From Natronohydrobacter sp. (GTDB lineage: Bacteria > Pseudomonadota > Alphaproteobacteria > Rhodobacterales > Rhodobacteraceae), in contig SKIM01000229.1 of NCBI GenBank assembly GCA_007116445.1, positions 1-8,126 of the forward strand: a stretch of 8,126 nt of DNA, given 5' to 3'. Positions 1-6,003 of the stretch are shown here, piece by piece (the first letter of the stretch is position 1; each line of letters opens with the position of its first letter). The notes under the pieces were generated by a model, which saw nothing but the letters and a program-made list of their open reading frames with translations, was not told the origin of the DNA and did no database searches. Made by a program: the position numbers and the translations under genes.

Positions 1-114
1 GATCTGAAAGCCATCGACCGCGACATCAAGGCCGTGGTCAACGAGGCTGCGGAGTTTTCCAAGGAGAGCCCCGAGCCTGCGCTCGAAGAGCTCTGGACTG
101 ACATTTACGCGTGA
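1..114 (+). CDS. pdhA: Pyruvate dehydrogenase E1 component, alpha subunit (3' end only)
   Basis: This is the C-terminal 37 residues of a gene that begins left of the window, in frame 1, ending ALEELWTDIYA and a TGA stop at 112-114. E1-alpha and E1-beta together form the thiamine-diphosphate enzyme that decarboxylates pyruvate and reductively acetylates the lipoyl groups of E2. The call rests on position, because the next two genes are clearly E1-beta and E2, and on the tail, which resembles the end of alphaproteobacterial PdhA as I remember it. No catalytic motif lies in this fragment. The gap to pdhB is 20 bases, so the two genes are almost certainly one transcript. Confidence 0.85.
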   Translation, partial: DLKAIDRDIKAVVNEAAEFSKESPEPALEELWTDIYA

Positions 115-118
115 CGCC

Positions 119-124
119 GGGAGG
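119..124 (+). promoter_or_regulatory. Ribosome binding site of pdhB
   Basis: GGGAGG lies 10 bases before the ATG at 135. It settles the start: an in-frame GTG at 111, overlapping the pdhA stop, would give eight extra residues, but the ATG follows this site and gives the standard lipoyl-domain N-terminus MATEILMPALSPTMEEG. Confidence 0.7.
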
Positions 125-134
125 AATACGACAC

Positions 135-386
135 ATGGCTACTGAAATTCTGATGCCCGCCCTGTCGCCGACGATGGAAGAAGGCATGCTGGCAAAATGG
201 CTGGTCAAGGAAGGGGACACTGTGTCCTCGGGCGATATCCTGGCCGAGATCGAGACCGACAAGGCGACGATGGAATTCGAGGCGGTTGACGATGGCGTCA
301 TCGGCAAGCTGCTGGTGGCGGCAGGGACCGATGGGGTGAAGGTCAACACGCCAATTGCCGTGCTTCTGGCCGAAGGGGAAAGCGCC
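135..386 (+). repeat. Lipoyl-domain duplication, copy 1 (in pdhB)
   Basis: These 84 codons are paralogous to 1540-1791 at the start of pdhC. Aligned by hand without gaps, 77 of 84 residues and about 207 of 252 bases are identical. Most base differences are synonymous, so the pair looks conserved by selection on the protein rather than freshly copied. Confidence 0.9.
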
Positions 387-1523
387 TCGGCTGCGGCACA
401 GCCGGAAGCCGCCCCGGCGGCTGACGCGGCCGACAAGGCGGCCCCCGCAGGGGGCTCCGCGAAGGCCGCCCCCCCGACAGCGGCGGCCGCGCCTGCGGCC
501 CCCAAAGCCGACACGTCGCCCGACTGGCCCGAAGGCACGGCAATGAAAACCCAGACTGTCCGCGAAGCGCTGCGCGACGCGATGGCCGAAGAAATGCGCG
601 CCGCAGACGAGGTTTTCGTCATGGGCGAAGAGGTCGCGGAATATCAGGGCGCCTACAAGATCACCCAAGGGCTGCTCGACGAGTTCGGCGCGCGCCGCGT
701 GATCGACACGCCCATCACCGAGCACGGTTTTGCGGGCATCGGGGTCGGCGCGGCCTTTGGCGGGCTGCGCCCCATCGTCGAGTTCATGACCTTCAACTTT
801 GCCATGCAGGCGATTGACCATATCATCAACTCGGCGGCCAAGACGCTCTACATGTCCGGCGGGCAGATGGGCTGCCCGATCGTGTTCCGTGGCCCGAACG
901 GGGCGGCAGCCCGCGTCGGCGCGCAGCACAGCCAGTGCTATGCGGCCTGGTACAGCCATATTCCGGGGCTGAAAGTCGTGATGCCCTATTCGGCGGCCGA
1001 TGCGAAAGGGCTTCTGAAACAGGCGATCCGCGACCCAAACCCGGTGATCTTTCTGGAAAACGAAATCCTCTATGGCCGCAGCTTCGATGTGCCGGTGCTT
1101 GACGATTTCACCATCCCCTTCGGCAAGGCCAAGATCTGGCGCGAAGGTACGGATGTGACCATCGTCAGCTTCGGGATCGGCATGACCTACGCGCTGGAAG
1201 CGGCCGAGCGTCTGGCCAAGGACGGGATCAGCGCCGAGGTGATCGACCTGCGCACGATCCGGCCCATGGATACTGACGCCATCCTCGCCTCAGTGATGAA
1301 AACCAACCGGCTGGTCACGGTCGAGGAGGGCTTCCCGCAAAGCTCGGTCGGCAATTACATCACCTCCGTGGTCATGCAGAACGCGTTCGATTATCTCGAC
1401 GCGCCAGTGATCAATCTCTGCGGCAAGGATGTGCCGATGCCCTATGCGGCCAATCTCGAAAAACTTGCGCTGGTGACGACCGATGAAGTGGTCGAGGCTG
1501 TGCGCAAGGTCACATATCGCTGA
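135..1523 (+). CDS. pdhB: Pyruvate dehydrogenase E1 component, beta subunit, with N-terminal lipoyl domain
   Basis: The 462-residue beta subunit of cytoplasmic pyruvate dehydrogenase pairs with PdhA to convert pyruvate to CO2 and an acetyl group on lipoyl-lysine. Residues 1-84 are a biotinyl/lipoyl domain with the attachment motif IETDKATME; the lipoylated lysine should be Lys43. Residues 85-136 are a flexible Ala/Pro-rich linker. From about 137 the protein is a transketolase-type E1-beta that matches mitochondrial E1-beta closely: GEEVAEYQGAYK (164-175, including the catalytic Glu pair region), DTPITEHGFAGI, EFMTFNFAMQAID, RGPNGAAARVGAQHSQC (active-site His265), and C-terminal GKDVPMPYAANLEKL. 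A lipoyl domain on E1-beta is absent from the mitochondrial enzyme but known in several alphaproteobacteria, so the extra length is not a fusion artefact. It sits between pdhA and pdhC in an operon; pdhC starts 16 bases after its stop. Confidence 0.97.
   Translation: MATEILMPALSPTMEEGMLAKWLVKEGDTVSSGDILAEIETDKATMEFEAVDDGVIGKLLVAAGTDGVKVNTPIAVLLAEGESASAAAQPEAAPAADAADKAAPAGGSAKAAPPTAAAAPAAPKADTSPDWPEGTAMKTQTVREALRDAMAEEMRAADEVFVMGEEVAEYQGAYKITQGLLDEFGARRVIDTPITEHGFAGIGVGAAFGGLRPIVEFMTFNFAMQAIDHIINSAAKTLYMSGGQMGCPIVFRGPNGAAARVGAQHSQCYAAWYSHIPGLKVVMPYSAADAKGLLKQAIRDPNPVIFLENEILYGRSFDVPVLDDFTIPFGKAKIWREGTDVTIVSFGIGMTYALEAAERLAKDGISAEVIDLRTIRPMDTDAILASVMKTNRLVTVEEGFPQSSVGNYITSVVMQNAFDYLDAPVINLCGKDVPMPYAANLEKLALVTTDEVVEAVRKVTYR
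437..459 (+). repeat. 23-base perfect repeat with internal palindrome, copy 1
   Basis: This is identical base for base to 1851-1873 and in the same reading frame, encoding AAPAGGS in the pdhB linker. It contains GCCCCC-GCA-GGGGGC (441-455), a 6-bp stem with a 3-base loop. The linker sequence on either side has diverged between the two genes. Confidence 0.8.
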
Positions 1524-1539
1524 ACAGGGGGCCAGACAG

Positions 1540-1791
1540 ATGCCAACAGAAATCCTGATGCCCGCCCTCTCGCCGACAATGGAAGAAGGCACGCTTGCGA
1601 AATGGCTGGTCAAGGAAGGCGACAGCGTCGCCTCCGGTGACATCCTGGCCGAGATCGAAACCGACAAGGCCACGATGGAATTCGAAGCCGTGGATGATGG
1701 TGTGATCGGCAAGATCCTGATCGCCGCCGGGACGGATGGGGTGAAAGTGAACACACCGATTGCGGTTCTGCTCGATGAGGGCGAAAGCGCT
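1540..1791 (+). repeat. Lipoyl-domain duplication, copy 2 (in pdhC)
   Basis: This is the partner of 135-386. The seven residue differences are mostly conservative (for example Leu/Ile, Val/Ile and Thr/Ser), and both copies keep the lipoylation motif around Lys43. Confidence 0.9.
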
Positions 1792-2862
1792 GGCGACATG
1801 GCCCCCCCACCTGCGGCCGCGCCGGAGGCGACAGCCTCCGCGGACGCGGAGGCGGCCCCCGCAGGGGGCTCCGACGTGGCCGCTTCCCCGGCCGCGGCCC
1901 CTGCCCCCGCGCCGCGCGCCGACGGCACACGCATCTTCGCCTCGCCCCTCGCGCGGCGTATTGCGGCAGATAAAGGGCTGGATCTAAGCCAGATCACCGG
2001 CTCGGGACCACATGGGCGCATCGTCAAGGCCGATGTCGAAGCGGCGTCCAGCGCGCCCAAGGCCGCCGAAGCAGCCCCGGCGTCACCCGCGCCTGCAGTT
2101 GCGAAACCCGCGCCCGCCGCGATGGCCACGGGCCCCAGCGCCGACCAGGTCGCGCGCATGTATGAAGGGCGCGATTACGAGGAGGTGGCGCTTGACGGCA
2201 TGCGCAAGACCGTCGCCGCGCGCTTGACCGAAGCCAAGCAGACCATCCCGCATTTCTACCTGCGCCGCGAGGTGCAGCTCGATACGCTGATGGCCTTCCG
2301 CGCTGATCTGAACCGCCAACTCGAAGCGCGCGGTGTGAAGCTTTCGGTCAATGACTTCATCATCAAGGCCTGTGCCATGGCGCTTCAGGCGGTGCCGGGC
2401 TGCAATGCGGTCTGGGCAGGTGACCGGATGCTGCGCCTGAAGCCCTCGGATGTGGCCGTGGCTGTGGCGGTCGAGGGCGGGCTTTTCACGCCCGTGCTGA
2501 AAGACGCGCATCTCAAGTCGCTCTCCGCGCTCTCCGCCGAGATGAAGGATCTCGCTGGACGTGCCCGCAACAAGAAGCTCGCCCCGCATGAATATATCGG
2601 CGGCGCGATGGCGATTTCCAATCTGGGCATGTTCGGGATCGAGAATTTCGACGCGGTCATCAACCCGCCCCATGGCTCGATCCTTGCAGTGGGGGCCGGT
2701 ATTCGCAAACCCGTCGTCGGCAAGGACGGGGAATTGACCGTAGCCACGGTCATGTCGATGACGCTGTCGGTCGACCACCGTGTCATTGACGGTGCGTTGG
2801 GGGCTGAATTCCTGAAGGAAGTCGTGGCCTTGCTGGAAAATCCGATCACGATGCTTGCATAA
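1540..2862 (+). CDS. pdhC: Pyruvate dehydrogenase E2 component, dihydrolipoamide acetyltransferase
   Basis: The 440-residue E2 core transfers the acetyl group from lipoyl-lysine to CoA to make acetyl-CoA and scaffolds the complex. Domains in order: a lipoyl domain at 1-84 with IETDKATME (Lys43); an Ala/Pro linker to about 128; a peripheral subunit-binding domain at about 131-168 (ASPLARRIAADKGLDLSQI, then GSGPHGRIVKADVE); a second Ala/Pro linker; and the acetyltransferase domain from about 212 to the end. The last carries the family signature SVDHRVIDGALGAEFL with catalytic His413 and Asp417. The ATG at 1540 is preceded by AGGGGG at 1526-1531. A longer frame from 1483 overlaps pdhB and lacks the domain start, so it was not used. 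One lipoyl domain here plus one on E1-beta gives two per protomer pair. It is the last gene of the operon, followed by a strong terminator. Confidence 0.97.
   Translation: MPTEILMPALSPTMEEGTLAKWLVKEGDSVASGDILAEIETDKATMEFEAVDDGVIGKILIAAGTDGVKVNTPIAVLLDEGESAGDMAPPPAAAPEATASADAEAAPAGGSDVAASPAAAPAPAPRADGTRIFASPLARRIAADKGLDLSQITGSGPHGRIVKADVEAASSAPKAAEAAPASPAPAVAKPAPAAMATGPSADQVARMYEGRDYEEVALDGMRKTVAARLTEAKQTIPHFYLRREVQLDTLMAFRADLNRQLEARGVKLSVNDFIIKACAMALQAVPGCNAVWAGDRMLRLKPSDVAVAVAVEGGLFTPVLKDAHLKSLSALSAEMKDLAGRARNKKLAPHEYIGGAMAISNLGMFGIENFDAVINPPHGSILAVGAGIRKPVVGKDGELTVATVMSMTLSVDHRVIDGALGAEFLKEVVALLENPITMLA
1851..1873 (+). repeat. 23-base perfect repeat with internal palindrome, copy 2
   Basis: This is identical to 437-459. 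It encodes AAPAGGS in the pdhC linker after the lipoyl domain, with the palindrome at 1855-1869. Confidence 0.8.
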
Positions 2863-2912
2863 TCAGACCTGCATCTGCCTGCCGCCATGCATGGCAGGGG
2901 CGTTGCAAAACC

Positions 2913-2941
2913 AAGATGCGTGCTTCAGGCACGCATCTTTT
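2913..2941 (+). terminator. Intrinsic terminator between convergent pdhC and cysE
   Basis: AAGATGCGTGC and GCACGCATCTT form a perfect 11-bp stem around a TTCAG loop, ending in TTTT on the + strand, 51 bases after the pdhC stop. On the - strand the same stem is followed by GGTTTTG (from the AAAACC at 2907-2912), so it may also stop cysE transcripts, which end at 2946. A second weaker hairpin (CCTGCC/GGCAGG, 2878-2898) lies just upstream. Confidence 0.88.
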
Positions 2942-2945
2942 GCAT

Positions 2946-3782
2946 TCAGGGGGCGGGCGTGCCGCCGAAAAGCTGGTCCATGGTCAGCGATGGTTGCGCG
3001 CACCCGGCTTCGCCCACGATCCGCGCGGGAATGCCGGCGACGGTCTTGCGCGCCGGCACATCTTCCAGCACGACCGATCCGGCGGCAATGCGCGCGCAAT
3101 CACCGACGCGGATATTGCCCAGAACCTTCGCCCCTGCGCCAATCAGAACACCATTGCCGATTTTCGGATGACGGTCGCCATCTTCCTTGCCTGTGCCGCC
3201 AAGCGTCACGGAATGCAGCATCGACACATTATCGCCCACCACAGCCGTTTCCCCCACGACGATGGAATGGGCGTGATCGATCATCACGCCCTTGCCAATT
3301 CGCGCACCCGGATGAATATCGACACCGAACGCTTCCGAGACGCGCATCTGGATCAGGCTTGCGAAATCCGACCGGCCTTCCGACCAGAGCCAATGCGCGA
3401 TCCGATAGGCCTGAACGGCCTGAAAGCCCTTGAAGAACAAAAGCGGCTGCAACAAACGCGTGCAGGCCGGGTCGCGCTCAAAGGTTGCGACGATATCTGC
3501 GCGGGCCGCTTCGCCCAAGGTGGGATCTGCCCCATGGGCTTCGTCCATCGTCTCGCGCAGGATCTGTTCTGACAATTCCGCCGAGGCCAATTTCTGCGAC
3601 AGGCGGAAAGACAGCGCCTGTTCCAGGGTCTTGTGATGCAGGATCGAGGAATGAAACACGCCCCCCAGCAAGGGTTCCTTCGCGACGGCGGCCTCTGCCT
3701 CTGTGCGCAACCGCTCCCAGACCGGGTCCAGTCGCGACAGCCCCGCCGACGCCTGATGCTTCTGATCGATGCGCGCTGACAT
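2946..3782 (-). CDS. cysE: Serine O-acetyltransferase
   Basis: This 278-residue enzyme (E. coli CysE has 273) transfers acetyl from acetyl-CoA to L-serine, the first step of cysteine synthesis. Residues 17-140 are the helical N-terminal domain of the family (VWERLRTEAEAAVAKEPLLG, FHSSILHHKTLEQAL, QPLLFFKGFQAVQAYRIAHW). From about 150 it is a left-handed beta-helix of hexapeptide repeats: GVDIHPGARIGKGVMIDHAH, IVVGETAVVGDNV, VTLGGTGKEDGDRHPKIGNG, IGAGAKVLGNI. By alignment with E. coli CysE the catalytic pair is Asp155 and His170. The start at 3782 is chosen because GGGGAAGGA precedes it by about 5 bases; an upstream in-frame ATG at 3815 is less likely and the longer frame runs into olsB. The C-terminus ends GGTPAP and lacks the final Ile used by E. 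coli CysE to dock into cysteine synthase. It reads toward pdhC and ends beside the terminator. Confidence 0.95.
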   Translation of the reverse strand: MSARIDQKHQASAGLSRLDPVWERLRTEAEAAVAKEPLLGGVFHSSILHHKTLEQALSFRLSQKLASAELSEQILRETMDEAHGADPTLGEAARADIVATFERDPACTRLLQPLLFFKGFQAVQAYRIAHWLWSEGRSDFASLIQMRVSEAFGVDIHPGARIGKGVMIDHAHSIVVGETAVVGDNVSMLHSVTLGGTGKEDGDRHPKIGNGVLIGAGAKVLGNIRVGDCARIAAGSVVLEDVPARKTVAGIPARIVGEAGCAQPSLTMDQLFGGTPAP

Positions 3783-3833
3783 GTCATTCCTTCCCCAAAA
3801 CACCCGGCCCTTCATCTCAATGCCGGAGCGACA

Positions 3834-3861
3834 CACATAATCAGCATAACATAAAACGCAA
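3834..3861 (-). promoter_or_regulatory. Possible promoter for cysE
   Basis: On the - strand TTGCGT (3861-3856), a 16-base spacer and TATGTG (3839-3834) resemble a sigma-70 promoter in the AT-rich part of the 97-base gap between olsB and cysE. Match quality is modest, and read-through from bamE-olsB is an alternative source of transcript. Confidence 0.3.
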
Positions 3862-3873
3862 CACCGGCGCGTT
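3855..3873 (-). terminator. Weak hairpin after olsB
   Basis: AACGC and GCGTT can pair around a 9-base loop just after the olsB stop; on the - strand the hairpin is followed by TTTA. With a 5-bp stem it is at best a partial terminator, and it overlaps the proposed cysE -35 box, so the two readings compete. Confidence 0.25.
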
Positions 3874-3879
3874 AAAAAC

Positions 3880-4686
3880 TCAGCCCTGCGCAAGCCCTTG
3901 CAGGGACCGCAGAAGCGGGGCCGGGATCTGTGCGATCTCAACTGCTGTGAACACATGCACAGTGTCAAGCTCGCGGTCGATCACGGCGTGATCGGATACC
4001 CAGCCCCCGAGCGTCAGATAGAGACGCAGGAGCTTTGGCACCTGCCGCAAGCCTGTTTGCGCTTCCTGCACGCGAAGCGACGAAAGGGCGATGGTATCGC
4101 AGCCTGCCTTCGGGATGGGGCGTTGCGCCGCAGGGCCGAGATGATGCGCCGCCAGATAGGCCAGCGCCGGCACATGTTGGCGGGCGTCGGCGCCTGCGAA
4201 GGACGCACAGCCCAGAAGCAGTTTCGCCTCGCCCTGCAGCGCGACGCGGCTGATGCCCGCAAGCATCGCCCGCAGGCTGTCAGGGTCTTGCACATGGGCT
4301 GTGTCAATGCACAGACGACCGATTTCCAGACAAGGGCAGAGCGCGCCTGCCAATGCGGCGAGGTCATAAAATTGCGCCGCATAGCCCTGCTGAAGCTGGG
4401 CTGCGTCGCGGTGCAGGCGCATGCGGGCGGTGGCAATCACATCGCCAGGTCCGGCCCCGTCCGTATCGCTGCGGCGCAGCAACAGATGCAGGCTGTCGGG
4501 ATCGAAACGGTCCAGATCGCTGAGGGTTTCCGAGCCGCGAAACCGCAGCGCGCGCAGGCGCTGGACGGCGCGCAGATCCTCGGCGCTCTGCGCCATGCTG
4601 ATTCGCGCTTTGCCCAGCGCGATTTGCCAATTCCGGGGATCCAGAGCGCCTGGGACGGGGTTGGGCTGCTTCGGGTCAGCTGACAT
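3880..4686 (-). CDS. olsB: Ornithine-acyl-[acyl-carrier-protein] N-acyltransferase, OlsB-like GNAT-fold protein
   Basis: This is a 268-residue member of the GNAT-like family that includes OlsB. OlsB adds a 3-hydroxyacyl chain from acyl-ACP to the alpha-amino group of ornithine, giving lyso-ornithine lipid for the membrane. Visible family motifs are LRAVQRLRALRFRG (38-51), DLDRFDPDSLHLLL (57-70), VIATARMRL (83-91), QFYDLAAL (105-112), LEIGRLCID (120-128) and LLGCASFAGADARQHVPAL (157-175). The C-terminal block GGWVSDHAVIDRELDTVHVF (227-246) is, as I recall it, typical of rhodobacterial OlsB. The start at 4686 has AGGGGA upstream; an ATG much further 5' would overlap bamE and was rejected. The gene lies 50 bases after bamE on the same strand, so the two are probably cotranscribed. 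No olsA (the second acyltransferase) is in the window, so another N-acyltransferase role cannot be excluded. Confidence 0.78.
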   Translation of the reverse strand: MSADPKQPNPVPGALDPRNWQIALGKARISMAQSAEDLRAVQRLRALRFRGSETLSDLDRFDPDSLHLLLRRSDTDGAGPGDVIATARMRLHRDAAQLQQGYAAQFYDLAALAGALCPCLEIGRLCIDTAHVQDPDSLRAMLAGISRVALQGEAKLLLGCASFAGADARQHVPALAYLAAHHLGPAAQRPIPKAGCDTIALSSLRVQEAQTGLRQVPKLLRLYLTLGGWVSDHAVIDRELDTVHVFTAVEIAQIPAPLLRSLQGLAQG

Positions 4687-4736
4687 GAGTCTGTTTCCCC
4701 TGGCCTTGGTTGCCTGTGGTGGTGGCGACCGCGTCC

Positions 4737-5189
4737 CTACCCGCCGAGCGCCTGTGCCGGGTTGAACTGGCCGAAATTCGACAGCAATTGCCGCAGCAGC
4801 GTGCCGCCTGACGGTCCCGGAGATGTCACGCGCCGCGACAGGGCCACGACTTCGCCCTGCTCCAGCCCGAATCGCTCGATGTTGCTGACCCGGTCGGAGC
4901 TGTCGAAGGAAATCATGACGACTTCCCGCCGCACCTCGACCGGGGCACGCCACCCGTGATGTTCCCAGTCGCTCTGGACGTAATACCAGGCCGAGCCTTC
5001 CATGACCCCGGTCAGGCCGGGCCGGCCGATTTTTTCGGCGACATTTTCGCGGGTCGAGCGGCCAACTTCGATTGCGGCAAGCTGCGTGTCATCGGGCGCA
5101 TAGCCGTGAAAGCGCTGGATCGGGCTACAGGCGCCGAGCGCCATGACAAGGCCCAGTGACAGGGCCATCCAGACTGCGCGAAATGCCAT
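4737..5189 (-). CDS. bamE: Outer membrane protein assembly factor BamE (SmpA/OmlA family lipoprotein)
   Basis: This 150-residue lipoprotein is an accessory subunit of the Bam complex that inserts beta-barrel proteins into the outer membrane. The N-terminus is a lipoprotein signal peptide: one Arg, a hydrophobic stretch and the lipobox LGAC with the lipidated Cys at 21, followed by SPIQRFHGYAPDD. The SmpA/OmlA fold spans about 32-113: VGRSTRENVAEKIGRPG (42-58), SAWYYVQSDWEH (66-77) and ISFDSSDRVSNIERFGLEQG (93-112). A short C-terminal extension (LLRQLLSNFGQFNPAQ) follows. AGGGA sits very close to the ATG and GAGGGA further upstream, so the exact start is less sure than the gene; Met8 is an alternative that would still leave a signal peptide. 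It is transcribed divergently from yceD. Confidence 0.88.
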   Translation of the reverse strand: MAFRAVWMALSLGLVMALGACSPIQRFHGYAPDDTQLAAIEVGRSTRENVAEKIGRPGLTGVMEGSAWYYVQSDWEHHGWRAPVEVRREVVMISFDSSDRVSNIERFGLEQGEVVALSRRVTSPGPSGGTLLRQLLSNFGQFNPAQALGG

Positions 5190-5280
5190 TTTCCCTGTGC
5201 GTCCCTCGTTAAACTCAGCGTCTGTCTCAGTGCCGCGGGTCAGGCAAATTCCTGCACACGGTCGCTCGCGCTCGACCTCA

Positions 5281-5309
5281 GGGATACAGAAGGACGCGCG
5301 ACACTTCAA
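5281..5309 (-). promoter_or_regulatory. Putative bamE promoter
   Basis: On the - strand TTGAAG (5309-5304), a 17-base spacer and TATCCC (5286-5281) fit a sigma-70 promoter. It would give a leader of about 85 bases before the bamE ATG. Its -35 box lies on the same base pairs as the putative yceD -35 box. Confidence 0.45.
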
Positions 5310-5333
5310 GAATGGAACGCAAAAGCCTATATC
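5305..5333 (+). promoter_or_regulatory. Putative yceD promoter
   Basis: TTCAAG (5305-5310), a 17-base spacer and TATATC (5328-5333) fit a sigma-70 promoter, with a start expected near 5340 and a leader of about 44 bases. It points away from the bamE promoter. Confidence 0.45.
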
Positions 5334-5348
5334 TGCCGTGACACATCT

Positions 5349-5372
5349 CCCAAGCCCAAGCCCAAGCCCAAG
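5349..5372 (+). repeat. Four tandem CCCAAG hexamers in the yceD leader
   Basis: Four exact CCCAAG units run head to tail. The last unit merges into AAGGA (5370-5374), the likely ribosome-binding site of yceD. The array is non-coding on the + strand if yceD starts at 5384. Confidence 0.85.
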
Positions 5373-5383
5373 GACATCGCACT

Positions 5384-5977
5384 GTGACCGACCACGCCCC
5401 TGCCCCGCCATTGATGATGCCACCCCTGCGCGTGGCGCAGCTTGGCGGGCGCGCATCGCGCGCCATCGCGCTTGCGCCTGATGCCGACACGCGCGCGGCG
5501 CTTGCCGCTTTTCTGGGGCTTGAGGCTCTGCGCAAATTCCGGTTTGAGGCGACTTTGCGTCCGCTGGGCAAAACCGATTGGGAATTGACGGGTCATCTGG
5601 GCGCGACAGTGGTGCAGAAATGTGCGGTGACGCTGGACCCGGTGAGCACGCGAATCGATGAGCAAATTCATCGCCAGTTCATCGCCGATCTGCCCGAACC
5701 CGACGGGCTGGAAATCGAAATGCCCGAAGACGACACGATCGAAGCGCTGGGCACGGTGATCGATATTTCCGGGCTGGCGGTCGAAGCGCTGGCGCTCGCA
5801 ATCCCGGCCTTCGTGCGTGCGCCGGACGCGGAATTGTCGGACACAGGGACGGTCGCGACCGCGCCAGAGGGTGCGGAGCCCTTGCCAGACGCGGCGCGCA
5901 AGCCCTTCGCGGCGCTGGCCGAGCTGCGCGAGCGGCTGACCGCAGCCCCCCCACCCGGTTCCAACCCCAAAGAATGA
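5384..5977 (+). CDS. yceD: YceD/DUF177 family protein
   Basis: This 197-residue protein belongs to the DUF177 family, whose genes very often lie directly before rpmF; E. coli YceD has been linked to 23S rRNA accumulation, but the molecular role is unsettled. The family core is visible as LTGHLGATVVQKCAVTLDPV (68-87) with the conserved Cys80, followed by an acidic stretch (GLEIEMPEDDTIEALG) and IDISGLAVEALALAIPAF (126-143). The C-terminal tail is Ala/Pro-rich. The GTG start at 5384 is chosen because AAGGA lies 9 bases upstream; an ATG at 5414 would remove ten residues and lacks such a site. It is divergent from bamE and 168 bases before rpmF. Confidence 0.85.
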   Translation: MTDHAPAPPLMMPPLRVAQLGGRASRAIALAPDADTRAALAAFLGLEALRKFRFEATLRPLGKTDWELTGHLGATVVQKCAVTLDPVSTRIDEQIHRQFIADLPEPDGLEIEMPEDDTIEALGTVIDISGLAVEALALAIPAFVRAPDAELSDTGTVATAPEGAEPLPDAARKPFAALAELRERLTAAPPPGSNPKE

Positions 5978-6003
5978 GGCTTGCATCCGGCCACGGGTTC
6001 ATT

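Noticed and set aside
111..134. GTG start for pdhB overlapping the pdhA stop
   Set aside because: It adds eight residues ahead of the standard lipoyl-domain N-terminus, and GGGAGG is correctly placed for the ATG at 135.
105..959. Long open frame on the - strand opposite pdhB, with similar frames opposite pdhC (1290-2159, 2083-2778)
   Set aside because: Its composition is low-complexity Arg/Gly or His/Arg, it lies antisense to strongly conserved enzymes, and it is explained by GC-rich codon bias.
2916..3572. Open frames on the + strand opposite cysE, with others opposite olsB (3898-4683)
   Set aside because: They show no recognisable domain, and the opposite strand encodes complete conserved proteins.
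4687..4953. N-terminal extension of olsB to 4953
   Set aside because: It runs antisense-free but out of frame through bamE coding sequence on the same strand, is Arg-rich without homology, and a good start with AGGGGA exists at 4686.
5260..5277. GGTCG/CGACC inverted repeat near the predicted bamE transcript start
   Set aside because: The stem is 5 bp with an 8-base loop in GC-rich DNA, so chance is a sufficient explanation.
5190..5456. N-terminal extension of bamE to 5456, including a Leu-Gly repeat
   Set aside because: The repeat is only the CCCAAG hexamer array read backwards, and a signal peptide with lipobox begins at 5189.
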